From Rhodanobacter sp. C01 (GTDB lineage: Bacteria; Pseudomonadota; Gammaproteobacteria; Xanthomonadales; Rhodanobacteraceae): 64,000 bases of DNA. The DNA is taken from the NCBI RefSeq assembly GCF_002001045.1, contig NZ_MUNR01000014.1:496001-560000 (forward strand), read 5' to 3'. The translations under genes were made by a program, and so were the position numbers. Positions 1 through 8,942 of this stretch are shown here, piece by piece; the first letter of the stretch is position 1, and every line of letters begins with the position of its first letter. The notes under the pieces were generated by a model. That model was given only the letters and a program-made list of their open reading frames with translations, ran no database searches and had not been told where the DNA came from.

Positions 1-93
1 GCGTGGCCGGACGCCTGATGACGCAGCCATAAGCGCGAGGCGGAATCAGAGGCCCATGCAGGCCGACAGGCGTTTGCGGAGTTCCAGCTGACC

Positions 94-2742
94 ATGTTGC
101 CGACACCAGGCCCCATTGTGTTGCCGCCGCTGCCGCGCCTGCCCGTGGCGGTGCCGCGCTCCGGTGTTTCTGCCGAAGCGCGTCGCGCGTTGCGCCAGTT
201 GCTGGGCGACGTCGACCGTGCACTGGCTACTGCGTTCAGGGATGGCGCCGATGCCAGTGTCCTGGCGCGACGCCGTGGCGAGTCGGTCGAGCGGGTGGTG
301 GCACATGTGTGGATGGCATGTCTCGGCGAGGTCAGTGGGACGGCGCTGTTCGCGGTCGGTGGTTTCGGTCGTGGCCTGCTGTTTCCGTATTCGGATGTGG
401 ATTTGCTGGCGCTGGTGGAAATGCCCGAGCCGGCGCTTCTGCGCGCACTCGAGCAGTTCTTTGCCACGCTTTGGGATGTCGGCCTGAAGGTTGGGCATGC
501 CGTGCGCGATCCGGCGCAATGCCGCGCGCTGGCGGCACAGGACGCCAGTGTTTTCACCAGTCTGCTGGATGCGCGCCGGCTGGCTGGTGATCCGGCACTT
601 GATGCCCGTTTGCGTGCCATCGTCGACGACTCAGCCTTGTGGCCGCCACGCATGTATCTGGCTGCAAGGCTGGCCGAGCGCGACGCACGGCATGCCCGCT
701 ATGACGATACTGCCTACAACCTCGAACCAAACCTCAAGGATGGTCCCGGCGGACTGCGTACGCTCGATTCGCTGCGCTGGATAGGCCAGCGGCTGGCGCA
801 TGCGGACGATCTGTCTGCCATGGTGACCGAAGGTTTGCTCGATCCCGCCGAGCAGGCTGCGCTGGAGCAGTCCGAAGCCACCTTGCGCCGTTATCGCTAT
901 GCACTGCATCTGGAGGCCGGTCGTCCCGAAGAAAGACTGCTGTTCGACTACCAGCGCGCGCTGGCCGCACGGCTGGGGTTCGAGGACGAGCACGCGAAGA
1001 ATCTCGGGGTCGAACAGTTCATGCAGGGTTATTACCGCGCAGCCAGCCAGGTCGAGCGGCTGGGCGTGCAGGTGGCGGAGCGTTTCGAGGAAATGCTGGA
1101 GTCGCCGGGCGAGGCGGAACCGGTCGGCACCGATTTCGTGCGTTACGGCAAGCGCCTGGCGGCCCGGGATCCGCAATTGTTCATGCAGCGACCCGCCGCG
1201 CTGGTGGAGATCTTCATCGCGCGACTGGATCAGCCGGGCGTGGTCGGCTTCAGCGCCGACACCATGCGCCGCATTCACCAGGCGACCGCCGAACTCGGCG
1301 ACGTGCTGGCGAATGACGGGGATGTGCTGGCAGCCTTCCTTCGACTGTTGCGGCGCGGGGCGCCTGCAGTGGAGGCGCTGTGGCGGATGAACCGGCACGG
1401 TCTGCTGGCAGCAATCCTGCCGGCTTTCGGCAAAGTGTTCGGGCGCATGCAATACGACCTGTTCCATGTCTACACGGTCGACGAGCACACCTTGCGCGTG
1501 CTGCGCAACATGGCGCGGTTTGCCGATCCCGCAGCGCGGCGCGAGTTTCCTTTGGGCTGCGAGATTTGGGCTGGTTTGCCCGCGCCGGAGGTGCTGCTGC
1601 TGGCCGCGTTGTTCCATGACATCGCGAAAGGGCGCGGCGGCGATCACTCTGTGCTGGGCGAGGAGGATGCGCGCGCATTCTGCACGCGACTTGACCTGCC
1701 GCACAGCGATGTCGAGCGGGTTGCGTGGCTGGTGCGCTGGCACCTGCTGATGAGCACCACCGCGCAGCGCCAGGACATCACTGATCCGGACGTGGTTCAT
1801 CGGTTTGCCGAGCAGGTCGACAATCGCGAGCGGCTTGGCCAGCTGTACCTGCTGACCATTGCCGACATCATCGGCACCAGCCCGCGGCTGTGGAACGGCT
1901 GGAAGGATCGCCTGCTGTCCGACCTGTGCATCGCCACCCGCTACGCCATGCGCAGTGACGTCGAATTGCCGCGCGACATCGGCGAACGCGTGCGCGAGTG
2001 TTCCGACCATGCGCTGGCCCTGTTGATGAACGAGGGCTACGCCGAAGCTGATGTGGTGCGTGTGTGGGCTGATTTTCCGCAGCTCAGCTTCCTGCGCCAT
2101 CGGCCCGAGCAGATCGCCTGGCAGACCGACGCGATCCTGCGTGCAGGTGGTGCGGTGCCGTTGGTTGCGGTGCATCCGCTGTCAGTGCGCGGCAGCACGG
2201 AATTGTTCGTCTATACGCCCGATCGCGATGGTCTGTTCGCCACCGTTACGGCGGTGCTGGACCGGTTGCGCCTGTCGGTGGTGGAGTCGCGCGTGCTCAG
2301 CTCGCCGACCGGAATGGCATTGGACACTTTCCTGCTGCTCGATGCGGATACCCAGCAATCGATCGGTGCCGCGCGTGCCGAGGAACTGCAGCAGCGTCTG
2401 CAGCGCGCTCTGGTGCAGTCCAGCGGTGTACAGCCGAGCAAGCGCGGCATGTCGCGCCATCAGAAACACTTCCAGATGACCCCGCAGATCAGCTTCCATG
2501 CCGCTGGCGATCGCACCCAGCTGGCACTGGTCGGCGCCGACCGTCCGGGTCTGCTCGCCGCGGTGGCGTTGGTCATGCTGCAAACCGAGGTTCGCGTACA
2601 CGATGCGCGCATTGCGACATTCGGCGAGCGCGTGGAGGATTTCTTCCAGCTGACTGATCGCCACAATGCACCGCTCGGTATCGCGCAGCAGGAGCGCCTG
2701 CTGCAGGCCTTGCTGGAACGGATCGGGCCGGGCAGGGACTGA
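94..2742 (+). CDS. glnD: Bifunctional [PII] uridylyltransferase / uridylyl-removing enzyme GlnD
   Basis: GlnD is the cytoplasmic nitrogen sensor: it adds UMP to a tyrosine of PII proteins (GlnB/GlnK) when glutamine is low and removes it when glutamine is high. The 882-residue length is normal for the family. Visible parts in order are the nucleotidyltransferase motif GGFGRG (89-94) followed by DVD (101-103), an HD hydrolase domain with HDIAKG near residue 508, and two C-terminal ACT domains (from about 705 and about 810) that bind glutamine. The ATG start lies about 12 bases after a GGAG. A likely substrate, GlnK, is encoded near 32.7-33.0 kb of this window. The 93 bases upstream hold no gene I can support. 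Confidence 0.96.
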   Translation: MLPTPGPIVLPPLPRLPVAVPRSGVSAEARRALRQLLGDVDRALATAFRDGADASVLARRRGESVERVVAHVWMACLGEVSGTALFAVGGFGRGLLFPYSDVDLLALVEMPEPALLRALEQFFATLWDVGLKVGHAVRDPAQCRALAAQDASVFTSLLDARRLAGDPALDARLRAIVDDSALWPPRMYLAARLAERDARHARYDDTAYNLEPNLKDGPGGLRTLDSLRWIGQRLAHADDLSAMVTEGLLDPAEQAALEQSEATLRRYRYALHLEAGRPEERLLFDYQRALAARLGFEDEHAKNLGVEQFMQGYYRAASQVERLGVQVAERFEEMLESPGEAEPVGTDFVRYGKRLAARDPQLFMQRPAALVEIFIARLDQPGVVGFSADTMRRIHQATAELGDVLANDGDVLAAFLRLLRRGAPAVEALWRMNRHGLLAAILPAFGKVFGRMQYDLFHVYTVDEHTLRVLRNMARFADPAARREFPLGCEIWAGLPAPEVLLLAALFHDIAKGRGGDHSVLGEEDARAFCTRLDLPHSDVERVAWLVRWHLLMSTTAQRQDITDPDVVHRFAEQVDNRERLGQLYLLTIADIIGTSPRLWNGWKDRLLSDLCIATRYAMRSDVELPRDIGERVRECSDHALALLMNEGYAEADVVRVWADFPQLSFLRHRPEQIAWQTDAILRAGGAVPLVAVHPLSVRGSTELFVYTPDRDGLFATVTAVLDRLRLSVVESRVLSSPTGMALDTFLLLDADTQQSIGAARAEELQQRLQRALVQSSGVQPSKRGMSRHQKHFQMTPQISFHAAGDRTQLALVGADRPGLLAAVALVMLQTEVRVHDARIATFGERVEDFFQLTDRHNAPLGIAQQERLLQALLERIGPGRD

Positions 2743-2826
2743 GTGCCGCAGTACCGGTGTGAGCGGGATGACTCACGTTATCATCGCCGATGCTGCGCTT
2801 GGGCAGCTCCCGCTGGCGATCCCGTT

Positions 2827-3276
2827 GTGACCTATCTGCTGATCAAATCGTTGCACCTGTTGTTCGTCATTGCCTGGATGGCGACGGTGTTCTACCTGCC
2901 CCGCATCCTGGTGAACCTGGCCGAGTCGGCCGGTGAGCCGGCCGTGCAGGCGCGGCTGCAGCTGATGGGGCGGCGGCTGTACAAGTTCGGCCACAACATG
3001 TTCGGCCTCGCGTTCCTGTTCGGCTTGACGCTGTGGCAGGGCTGGCGGGTTTTTCCGCAGGCATTGCCGAACGTCACCACCTCGATGCACTGGATCGAGG
3101 CCAAGTTGACCCTGGTGGTGGTGCTGCTGGCGTACTTCATATGGGCCGGACGCATGCTCAAGCGCAGCGAGAAGGGCGGTGCACTGCCCTCGTCACGTAC
3201 CTTGCGCTGGTTCAACGAGTTGCCTGTGCTGCTCTTGCTCGGCGTGATCTACCTGGTGATCGCCAAGCCGTTCTGA
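2827..3276 (+). CDS. HemJ/CopD-family integral membrane protein
   Basis: This is a 149-residue membrane protein with about four transmembrane helices. It resembles the HemJ (oxygen-independent protoporphyrinogen IX oxidase) and CopD superfamily: an N-terminal helix with a conserved-looking His (KSLHLL), then FYLPRILV, a WIEAKL segment in the middle, and a C-terminal RWFNELPVLLLLG...KPF. HemJ proteins use such His and Lys residues to bind heme and act late in heme synthesis. I chose the GTG at 2827 because homology-like sequence begins there (VTYLLIKSLHLL); the open frame continues upstream to 2743, directly after the glnD stop, without recognisable protein. It could instead be a CopD-like protein of unknown function, so no symbol is given. 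Confidence 0.75.
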   Translation: MTYLLIKSLHLLFVIAWMATVFYLPRILVNLAESAGEPAVQARLQLMGRRLYKFGHNMFGLAFLFGLTLWQGWRVFPQALPNVTTSMHWIEAKLTLVVVLLAYFIWAGRMLKRSEKGGALPSSRTLRWFNELPVLLLLGVIYLVIAKPF

Positions 3277-3296
3277 GGCTTGCCTCGACGGCGCCA

Positions 3297-4307
3297 TCAA
3301 GCCTTGGCGTGATACTCGCGGTACCACGCGACGAAGTTCGCGACGCCTTGCTCGATACTGGTATTCGGCGCATAGCCGACATCCCGGCGCAACGCAGACA
3401 CATCGGCCCAGGTATCGGGTACATCACCTGGCTGCATCGGCAGCAGACGCTTTTCGACGGTACGGCCGAGGTTCTGTTCCAGCAGCTCGATGAAGCGCAG
3501 CAGCTGCACGGGCTGGTCGTTGCCGATGTTGTAGACGCGGTACGGCGCACTCGATGTGCCCGGGTTCGGCAGCTCCGCGTTGTACGCAGGATCGGGTTCG
3601 GCTGGATGATCGAGCGCGCGGATCACGCCCTCGACGATGTCGTCGATATAGGTGAAGTCACGGCTGTGGTTGCCGTGGTTGAACACGTCGATCGGCTCAC
3701 CCCGACTGATCCGGTCGGCGAACAGGATCGGCGACATATCGGGTCGGCCCCATGGTCCGTAGACGGTGAAGAAGCGCAAACCGGTGGTGGGCAGGCCGTA
3801 CAGATGGCTATAGGTATGGGCCATCAGCTCATTCGCCTTCTTGCTGGCGGCGTAGAGGCTGACCGGGTGATCGACTGCGTCCTCCACTGCGAATGGCAGT
3901 TTGCGATTGGCGCCGTAGACGGAACTGGAGGAGGCATAGACCAGATGCTCGACCTTGCCATGCCGGCAGCCTTCGAGGATGTTGACGAAGCCGGCCAGAT
4001 TGCTCTGCACGTAGGCGCGCGGATTCTGCAGCGAATAGCGCACGCCAGCCTGCGCGGCGAGATTCACCACCCGCTGCGGCTTGAATGTGGCGAACGCGTG
4101 GTCCACCGCGGCAGCATCGGCCAGATCGGCGCGCTGATGGGTGTAGTTCGGATGATCGGCAAAGCGCGCCAGTCGTGCTTCCTTCAACGCCGGATCGTAG
4201 TAGTTGTTGTGATTGTCGAAGCCGTGGACCACATCGCCGCGACCCAGCAGGCGCTGCGCCAGGGCGGCGCCAATGAAGCCGGCGGTGCCGGTGACCAGGA
4301 TGCGCAT
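3297..4307 (-). CDS. NAD-dependent epimerase, probably UDP-glucuronate 4-epimerase
   Basis: This is a 336-residue extended short-chain dehydrogenase/reductase. The N-terminus is the NAD-binding glycine motif GTAGFIG; the catalytic YxxxK appears as YAASK, followed by LRFFTVYGPWGRPDM, which is typical of UDP-glucuronate 4-epimerases (CapI/LspL group) that make UDP-galacturonate for surface polysaccharide. The start is set at the ATG that opens MRILVTG; an in-frame ATG 39 bases upstream would add residues without family character. The gene stands alone, converging with the membrane protein gene before it and divergent from the thrS operon. The substrate is inferred from family resemblance only. 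Confidence 0.85.
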   Translation of the reverse strand: MRILVTGTAGFIGAALAQRLLGRGDVVHGFDNHNNYYDPALKEARLARFADHPNYTHQRADLADAAAVDHAFATFKPQRVVNLAAQAGVRYSLQNPRAYVQSNLAGFVNILEGCRHGKVEHLVYASSSSVYGANRKLPFAVEDAVDHPVSLYAASKKANELMAHTYSHLYGLPTTGLRFFTVYGPWGRPDMSPILFADRISRGEPIDVFNHGNHSRDFTYIDDIVEGVIRALDHPAEPDPAYNAELPNPGTSSAPYRVYNIGNDQPVQLLRFIELLEQNLGRTVEKRLLPMQPGDVPDTWADVSALRRDVGYAPNTSIEQGVANFVAWYREYHAKA

Positions 4308-4376
4308 GGACTGTCCTTGAGATGTCGGATCCATTCTATCGCCCAAGCACAGCCCGAGCGGCTGCCGGCGTGAGGA

Positions 4377-4405
4377 TTGACAGGCAATTTGAGCTAAACT
4401 AGCGT
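4377..4405 (+). promoter_or_regulatory. Candidate sigma-70 promoter of the thrS operon
   Basis: A perfect -35 box TTGACA (4377-4382) is followed after 17 bases by TAGCGT (4400-4405), a poor -10. A TAAACT at 4395-4400 looks more like a -10 but would be only 12 bases away. A start near 4412 would give a leader of about 150 bases that contains the small ORF and terminator described below. Confidence 0.4.
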
Positions 4406-4464
4406 TTCAACGATATCCATCCATGACGAGGTGGTCCGCGTCTTGCGCCGGCCGAGTGTGTGAC

Positions 4465-4491
4465 ATGGCAACTACTCACGCTTATTGCTGA
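4465..4491 (+). CDS. Possible threonine leader peptide (8 codons)
   Basis: An ATG opens the short frame M-A-T-T-H-A-Y-C-stop, with two adjacent threonine codons (ACT ACT). It lies 28 bases before a terminator-like hairpin and 71 bases before thrS, the arrangement expected of an attenuator leader peptide in which ribosome stalling on Thr codons reports the charging of tRNA-Thr. The ribosome-binding site is weak (only a GAG about 9 bases upstream) and two Thr codons are few, so translation is an inference. Confidence 0.35.
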   Translation: MATTHAYC

Positions 4492-4519
4492 ATCCACCAC
4501 GCCTTCGTGTTTTTCCGAG

Positions 4520-4541
4520 AAAGGGCGTCAGGCCCTTTTTT
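4520..4541 (+). terminator. Intrinsic terminator/attenuator upstream of thrS
   Basis: The stem AAAGGGC, loop GTCAG and stem GCCCTTT run into six T residues, a textbook Rho-independent terminator. It ends 21 bases before the thrS start codon, inside the untranslated leader. It can therefore only act on thrS operon transcription, which suggests attenuation. Confidence 0.75.
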
Positions 4542-4562
4542 GCTTTTCAGAGAATGGTTCCC

Positions 4563-6464
4563 ATGATTGAAATCACGCTACCCGACGGCAGCAAGCGGCC
4601 GTTCGAGCACCCCGTTACCGTGCAGGACGTGGCCGCCTCGATTGGCGCCGGTCTGGCCAAGGCAACCCTGGCTGGCAAGGTCGATGGCCAGCTGGTAGAT
4701 GCCAGCTTCCCGATCGAGCATGACGCCAGCCTGCAGATCATCACCGACAAGAGCCCCGAGGCGCTGGAGATCTTGCGCCATTCCACCGCGCACCTGATGG
4801 GCCAGGCGGTACAGCGCCTGTTCCCCGGCGCGCAGGTGACGATCGGTCCGGTGATCGACAACGGCTTCTACTACGACTTTGCCTACGAACGTCCGTTCAC
4901 GCCAGAGGACCTGCCGAAGATCGAGGCAGAGATGGAGAAGATCGTCGCCGAGCAGTTGCCGGTTACGCGCAGCGTGAAATCACGCGACGAGGCGGTGGCG
5001 TTCTTCCACGGGATGGGCGAGAACTACAAGGCCGAGATCATCGAGTCGATTCCGTCCGGCGAACCGTTGTCGCTGTATTCGCAGGGCGAGTTCACCGACC
5101 TGTGCCGCGGTCCGCACGTGCCGAACACCGGCAAGCTGCGCGCGTTCAAGCTGATGAAGGTGGCCGGCGCCTATTGGCGCGGCGATTCCAACAACGCGAT
5201 GTTGTCGCGCATCTACGGCACGGCGTGGCTGAACGAGAAAGATCTGAAGGCCTACCTGTACCAACTGGAGGAGGCCGAGAAGCGCGACCACCGCAAGATC
5301 GGCAAGCAGCTCGACCTGTTCCACCAGCAGGAGGAAAGCCCGGGCATGGTGTTCTGGCACCCGAACGGCTGGGCGATCTGGCAGCAGGTCGAGCAGTACA
5401 TGCGCGGCGTGTACCGTAAGAGCGGCTACCAGGAAGTGCGTTGCCCGATGGTGCTGGACGTGTCGTTGTGGAAGAAGTCCGGGCACTGGGACAACTATGC
5501 CGAAAACATGTTCTTCACCGAGTCGGAGAAGCACACGTTCGCACTGAAGCCGATGAACTGCCCGGGCCACGTGCAGGTGTTCAACACCGGCCTGCACAGT
5601 TACCGCGAGTTGCCGATCCGTTATGGCGAGTTCGGCGGCTGCCACCGCAACGAGCCGTCCGGCGCGCTGCACGGCATCATGCGCGTGCGCGCATTCACCC
5701 AGGACGATGGCCACATCTTCTGCACGCCGGATCAGGTCGAGGCGGAAGTTACCGCGTTCCATCTGCAGGCGATGAAGGTCTATGCCGACTTCGGCTTCAC
5801 CGATCTGGCGATCAAGCTTGCATTGCGGCCGGAGAAGCGCATCGGTTCCGACGAGTTCTGGGATCGCACCGAGGAAATGCTGCGTCGCGCCCTGCGCGCG
5901 GCTGGCGTCGAATGGGAAGAGTTGCCGGGTGAGGGCGCGTTCTACGCCCCCAAGATCGAGTACCACCTGAAGGACTCGATCGGCCGCGCCTGGCAGGTCG
6001 GCACCATGCAGGTCGATTTCATGATGCCCGAGCGCCTGGACGCCGAATATGTGGACGAGCACTCGCAGAAACAGCATCCGGTGATGCTGCACCGGGCCAT
6101 CGTGGGCTCGATGGAGCGCTTCATCGGCATCCTGATCGAGCATCACGCCGGCCTGCTGCCGCCTTGGCTGGCCCCGGTACAGGCAGTGGTGCTGAATATT
6201 ACCGATGCACAGGGCGATTACGTCAGTCAGGTGACGCAAACCCTTGTCGACAAAGGTTTCCGGGTACAATCGGATTTGCGCAACGAGAAAGTCGGCTATA
6301 AAATCCGCGAGCATACGATGCAGAAAGTGCCTTATCTCCTCGTGGTCGGTGACCGCGAGAAAGAGACAGGTGCGGTTTCCGTGCGTACCCGCTCGGGTGA
6401 GGATCTGGGCAGCATGCCGCTGGCCGATTTCGTTGAGCGACTGGTGACCGAAACCCGGCGCTGA
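4563..6464 (+). CDS. thrS: Threonyl-tRNA synthetase
   Basis: Class II aminoacyl-tRNA synthetase that charges tRNA-Thr. At 633 residues it has the full bacterial layout: an N-terminal TGS domain (MIEITLPDG onward), the editing domain with HxxxH-type motif ([10 protein letters not shown], about residue 73), the catalytic core with motif 2 ([19 protein letters not shown]) and motif 3 ([11 protein letters not shown]), and a C-terminal anticodon-binding domain. The start at ATG 4563 matches the usual N-terminus; an in-frame ATG nine bases earlier is possible. It heads the operon thrS-infC-rpmI-rplT-pheS-pheT-ihfA-merR and is preceded by a terminator-bearing leader. Confidence 0.97.
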   Translation: MIEITLPDGSKRPFEHPVTVQDVAASIGAGLAKATLAGKVDGQLVDASFPIEHDASLQIITDKSPEALEILRHSTAHLMGQAVQRLFPGAQVTIGPVIDNGFYYDFAYERPFTPEDLPKIEAEMEKIVAEQLPVTRSVKSRDEAVAFFHGMGENYKAEIIESIPSGEPLSLYSQGEFTDLCRGPHVPNTGKLRAFKLMKVAGAYWRGDSNNAMLSRIYGTAWLNEKDLKAYLYQLEEAEKRDHRKIGKQLDLFHQQEESPGMVFWHPNGWAIWQQVEQYMRGVYRKSGYQEVRCPMVLDVSLWKKSGHWDNYAENMFFTESEKHTFALKPMNCPGHVQVFNTGLHSYRELPIRYGEFGGCHRNEPSGALHGIMRVRAFTQDDGHIFCTPDQVEAEVTAFHLQAMKVYADFGFTDLAIKLALRPEKRIGSDEFWDRTEEMLRRALRAAGVEWEELPGEGAFYAPKIEYHLKDSIGRAWQVGTMQVDFMMPERLDAEYVDEHSQKQHPVMLHRAIVGSMERFIGILIEHHAGLLPPWLAPVQAVVLNITDAQGDYVSQVTQTLVDKGFRVQSDLRNEKVGYKIREHTMQKVPYLLVVGDREKETGAVSVRTRSGEDLGSMPLADFVERLVTETRR

Positions 6465-6508
6465 GCGCCGAGCGGTCAGTTTCATTACTTCTTCTGGAGG
6501 ATCGTGGT

Positions 6509-7036
6509 ATCGCTACCACCGACAACAAGGGCAATCGTCGTAACCTGGAAATCCGCGTTCCGCGGGTGCGTGTAATCGGCGCCGATGCCGAGCAGCTAGG
6601 TATCCTGACCCGTGACGAAGCGCTGGCACTGGCGCAGGAAGCGGGCATGGATCTGGTCGAGATCCAGCCGAACGGCGACCCGCCGGTCTGCCGCATCATG
6701 GATTACGGCAAGTTCAAGTTCGAAGCCCAGAAGAAGGCGCAGGCCGCCAAGAAGAAGCAGAAGCAGGTCGAAATCAAGGAAGTGAAGTTCCGCCCGGTCA
6801 CGGACGTGGGCGACTACCAGATCAAGCTGCGCAACATGCTTCGCTTCCTCGAGGAAGGCGACAAGGTCAAGGTCACCATCCGCTTCCGCGGTCGCGAGAT
6901 GTCACATCAGGATCTGGGCCAGAACCTGGCCAAGAAGATCCAGGAAGACGTTGGCGAGAACGGCCAGATCGAGTCGTTTCCACGGCTCGAAGGGCGCCAG
7001 ATGGTCATGATGATCGGCCCCAAGAAGAAGCAGTAA
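6509..7036 (+). CDS. infC: Translation initiation factor IF-3, starting at ATC
   Basis: IF-3 binds the 30S subunit, checks start-codon and initiator tRNA pairing and keeps subunits apart. The frame holds the N-domain (RVPRVRVIG, then [38 protein letters not shown]) and the C-domain (EIKEVKFRP...[13 protein letters not shown]), ending in KKKQ. No ATG, GTG or TTG precedes the N-domain with a ribosome-binding site. The codon ATC at 6509 does: it sits eight bases after GGAGG (6496-6500) and gives [16 protein letters not shown], 175 residues in all. AUU-class starts are a known device by which IF-3 represses its own translation. Starting at the first standard codon (GTG 6566) would cut off the conserved N-terminus. 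Confidence 0.93.
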   Translation: MATTDNKGNRRNLEIRVPRVRVIGADAEQLGILTRDEALALAQEAGMDLVEIQPNGDPPVCRIMDYGKFKFEAQKKAQAAKKKQKQVEIKEVKFRPVTDVGDYQIKLRNMLRFLEEGDKVKVTIRFRGREMSHQDLGQNLAKKIQEDVGENGQIESFPRLEGRQMVMMIGPKKKQ

Positions 7037-7040
7037 GGCG

Positions 7041-7066
7041 AACGGCGACCTCCAGGTCGCCGTTTT
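7041..7066 (+). terminator. Hairpin after infC (partial terminator)
   Basis: A perfect 10-bp stem AACGGCGACC/GGTCGCCGTT with the loop TCCA is followed by only two further T residues. It lies five bases after the infC stop. It may attenuate read-through into rpmI or protect the upstream mRNA 3' end. Confidence 0.6.
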
Positions 7067-7101
7067 GCATCTCCTCTCTGGTATCCGGCAGGTTTAATCC
7101 G

Positions 7102-7187
7102 TATAATCACCGGTTCGACCCGCATGGAAGGGTCGTGAACCGATCGTGGCAGGACGGAAAGTGTGGCTCGATTCCTTCGGGAATGGT
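7102..7187 (+). promoter_or_regulatory. Candidate -10 box and structured leader of rpmI-rplT
   Basis: A perfect TATAAT lies at 7102-7107, but I see no good -35. Two hairpins follow: GGTTCGACCC (7112-7121) pairs with GGGTC-GAACC (7130-7141) with a two-base bulge, and ATTCC/GGAAT (7171-7184) is closed by a TTCG tetraloop. Ribosomal protein L20 is known to repress the rpmI-rplT message by binding structured leader RNA in other bacteria, so this 190-base leader is a candidate for the same control. Confidence 0.45.
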
Positions 7188-7227
7188 CACCGCCTGATCA
7201 GTCAGAAACCAGATACGGAGCATTCTG

Positions 7228-7425
7228 ATGCCCAAGATCAAGACCAACCGGGCGGCGGCGAAGCGTTTTCGCAAGACCGCGTCGGGCAAGTTCAAGGCAG
7301 GCCACGCGTTCAAGTCGCACATCCTGACCAAAAAGTCGACCAAGCGTAAGCGCGGTCTCCGTGCCACCAACCACGTCAAGGCTTGCGACACCAAGGGTGT
7401 AGCACGCATGTTGCCGTACTTGTAA
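7228..7425 (+). CDS. rpmI: 50S ribosomal protein L35
   Basis: Small, very basic large-subunit protein of 65 residues, the standard size. The sequence [20 protein letters not shown] and the later [15 protein letters not shown] are diagnostic of L35. A GGAG lies about eight bases before the ATG. It is followed after 16 bases by rplT, the invariant partner gene, and belongs to the thrS-to-ihfA operon. Confidence 0.98.
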   Translation: MPKIKTNRAAAKRFRKTASGKFKAGHAFKSHILTKKSTKRKRGLRATNHVKACDTKGVARMLPYL

Positions 7426-7441
7426 GGCGAGGAGATAAACC

Positions 7442-7801
7442 ATGGCTCGTGTAAAGCGTGGCGTTACCGCCCGTCGTCGTCACAAGAAAATCATCGGTCG
7501 TGCCAAGGGCTATTACAACGCCCGCCGCAAGGTCTTCCGCGTTGCCAACCAGGCCGTCATCAAGGCTGGTCAGTACGCCTATATCGGCCGCAAGCAGCGC
7601 AAGCGTCAGTTCCGTGCCCTGTGGATCGTCCGTATCAACGCCGCTGCGCGCATGTTCGGCCTGTCCTACAGCCGCCTGATCAATGGCCTGAGCAAGGCCG
7701 GGATCACGGTTGACCGCAAGGTGCTGGCCGACATCGCCGTGCACGACATCAAGGCATTTGGCGTGATTGCCGAGAAAGCGAAGGCCAGTCTGGCCGCTTG
7801 A
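7442..7801 (+). CDS. rplT: 50S ribosomal protein L20
   Basis: L20 (119 residues) binds 23S rRNA early in large-subunit assembly and is the usual autogenous repressor of its own operon. Diagnostic segments are [30 protein letters not shown] and the C-terminal [15 protein letters not shown] lies upstream of the ATG. The next gene pheS is separated by a strong hairpin. Confidence 0.98.
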   Translation: MARVKRGVTARRRHKKIIGRAKGYYNARRKVFRVANQAVIKAGQYAYIGRKQRKRQFRALWIVRINAAARMFGLSYSRLINGLSKAGITVDRKVLADIAVHDIKAFGVIAEKAKASLAA

Positions 7802-7838
7802 TCGTCGGACGCTCCTGCGTCAGCGCGATATGATGTAA

Positions 7839-8921
<1,083 letters not shown>

Positions 8922-8942
8922 GCGTCAGCAGGAAACGACACG

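Noticed and set aside
1-93. 3' end of a gene upstream of glnD
   Set aside because: The short frames available show no recognisable C-terminus, so nothing is annotated.
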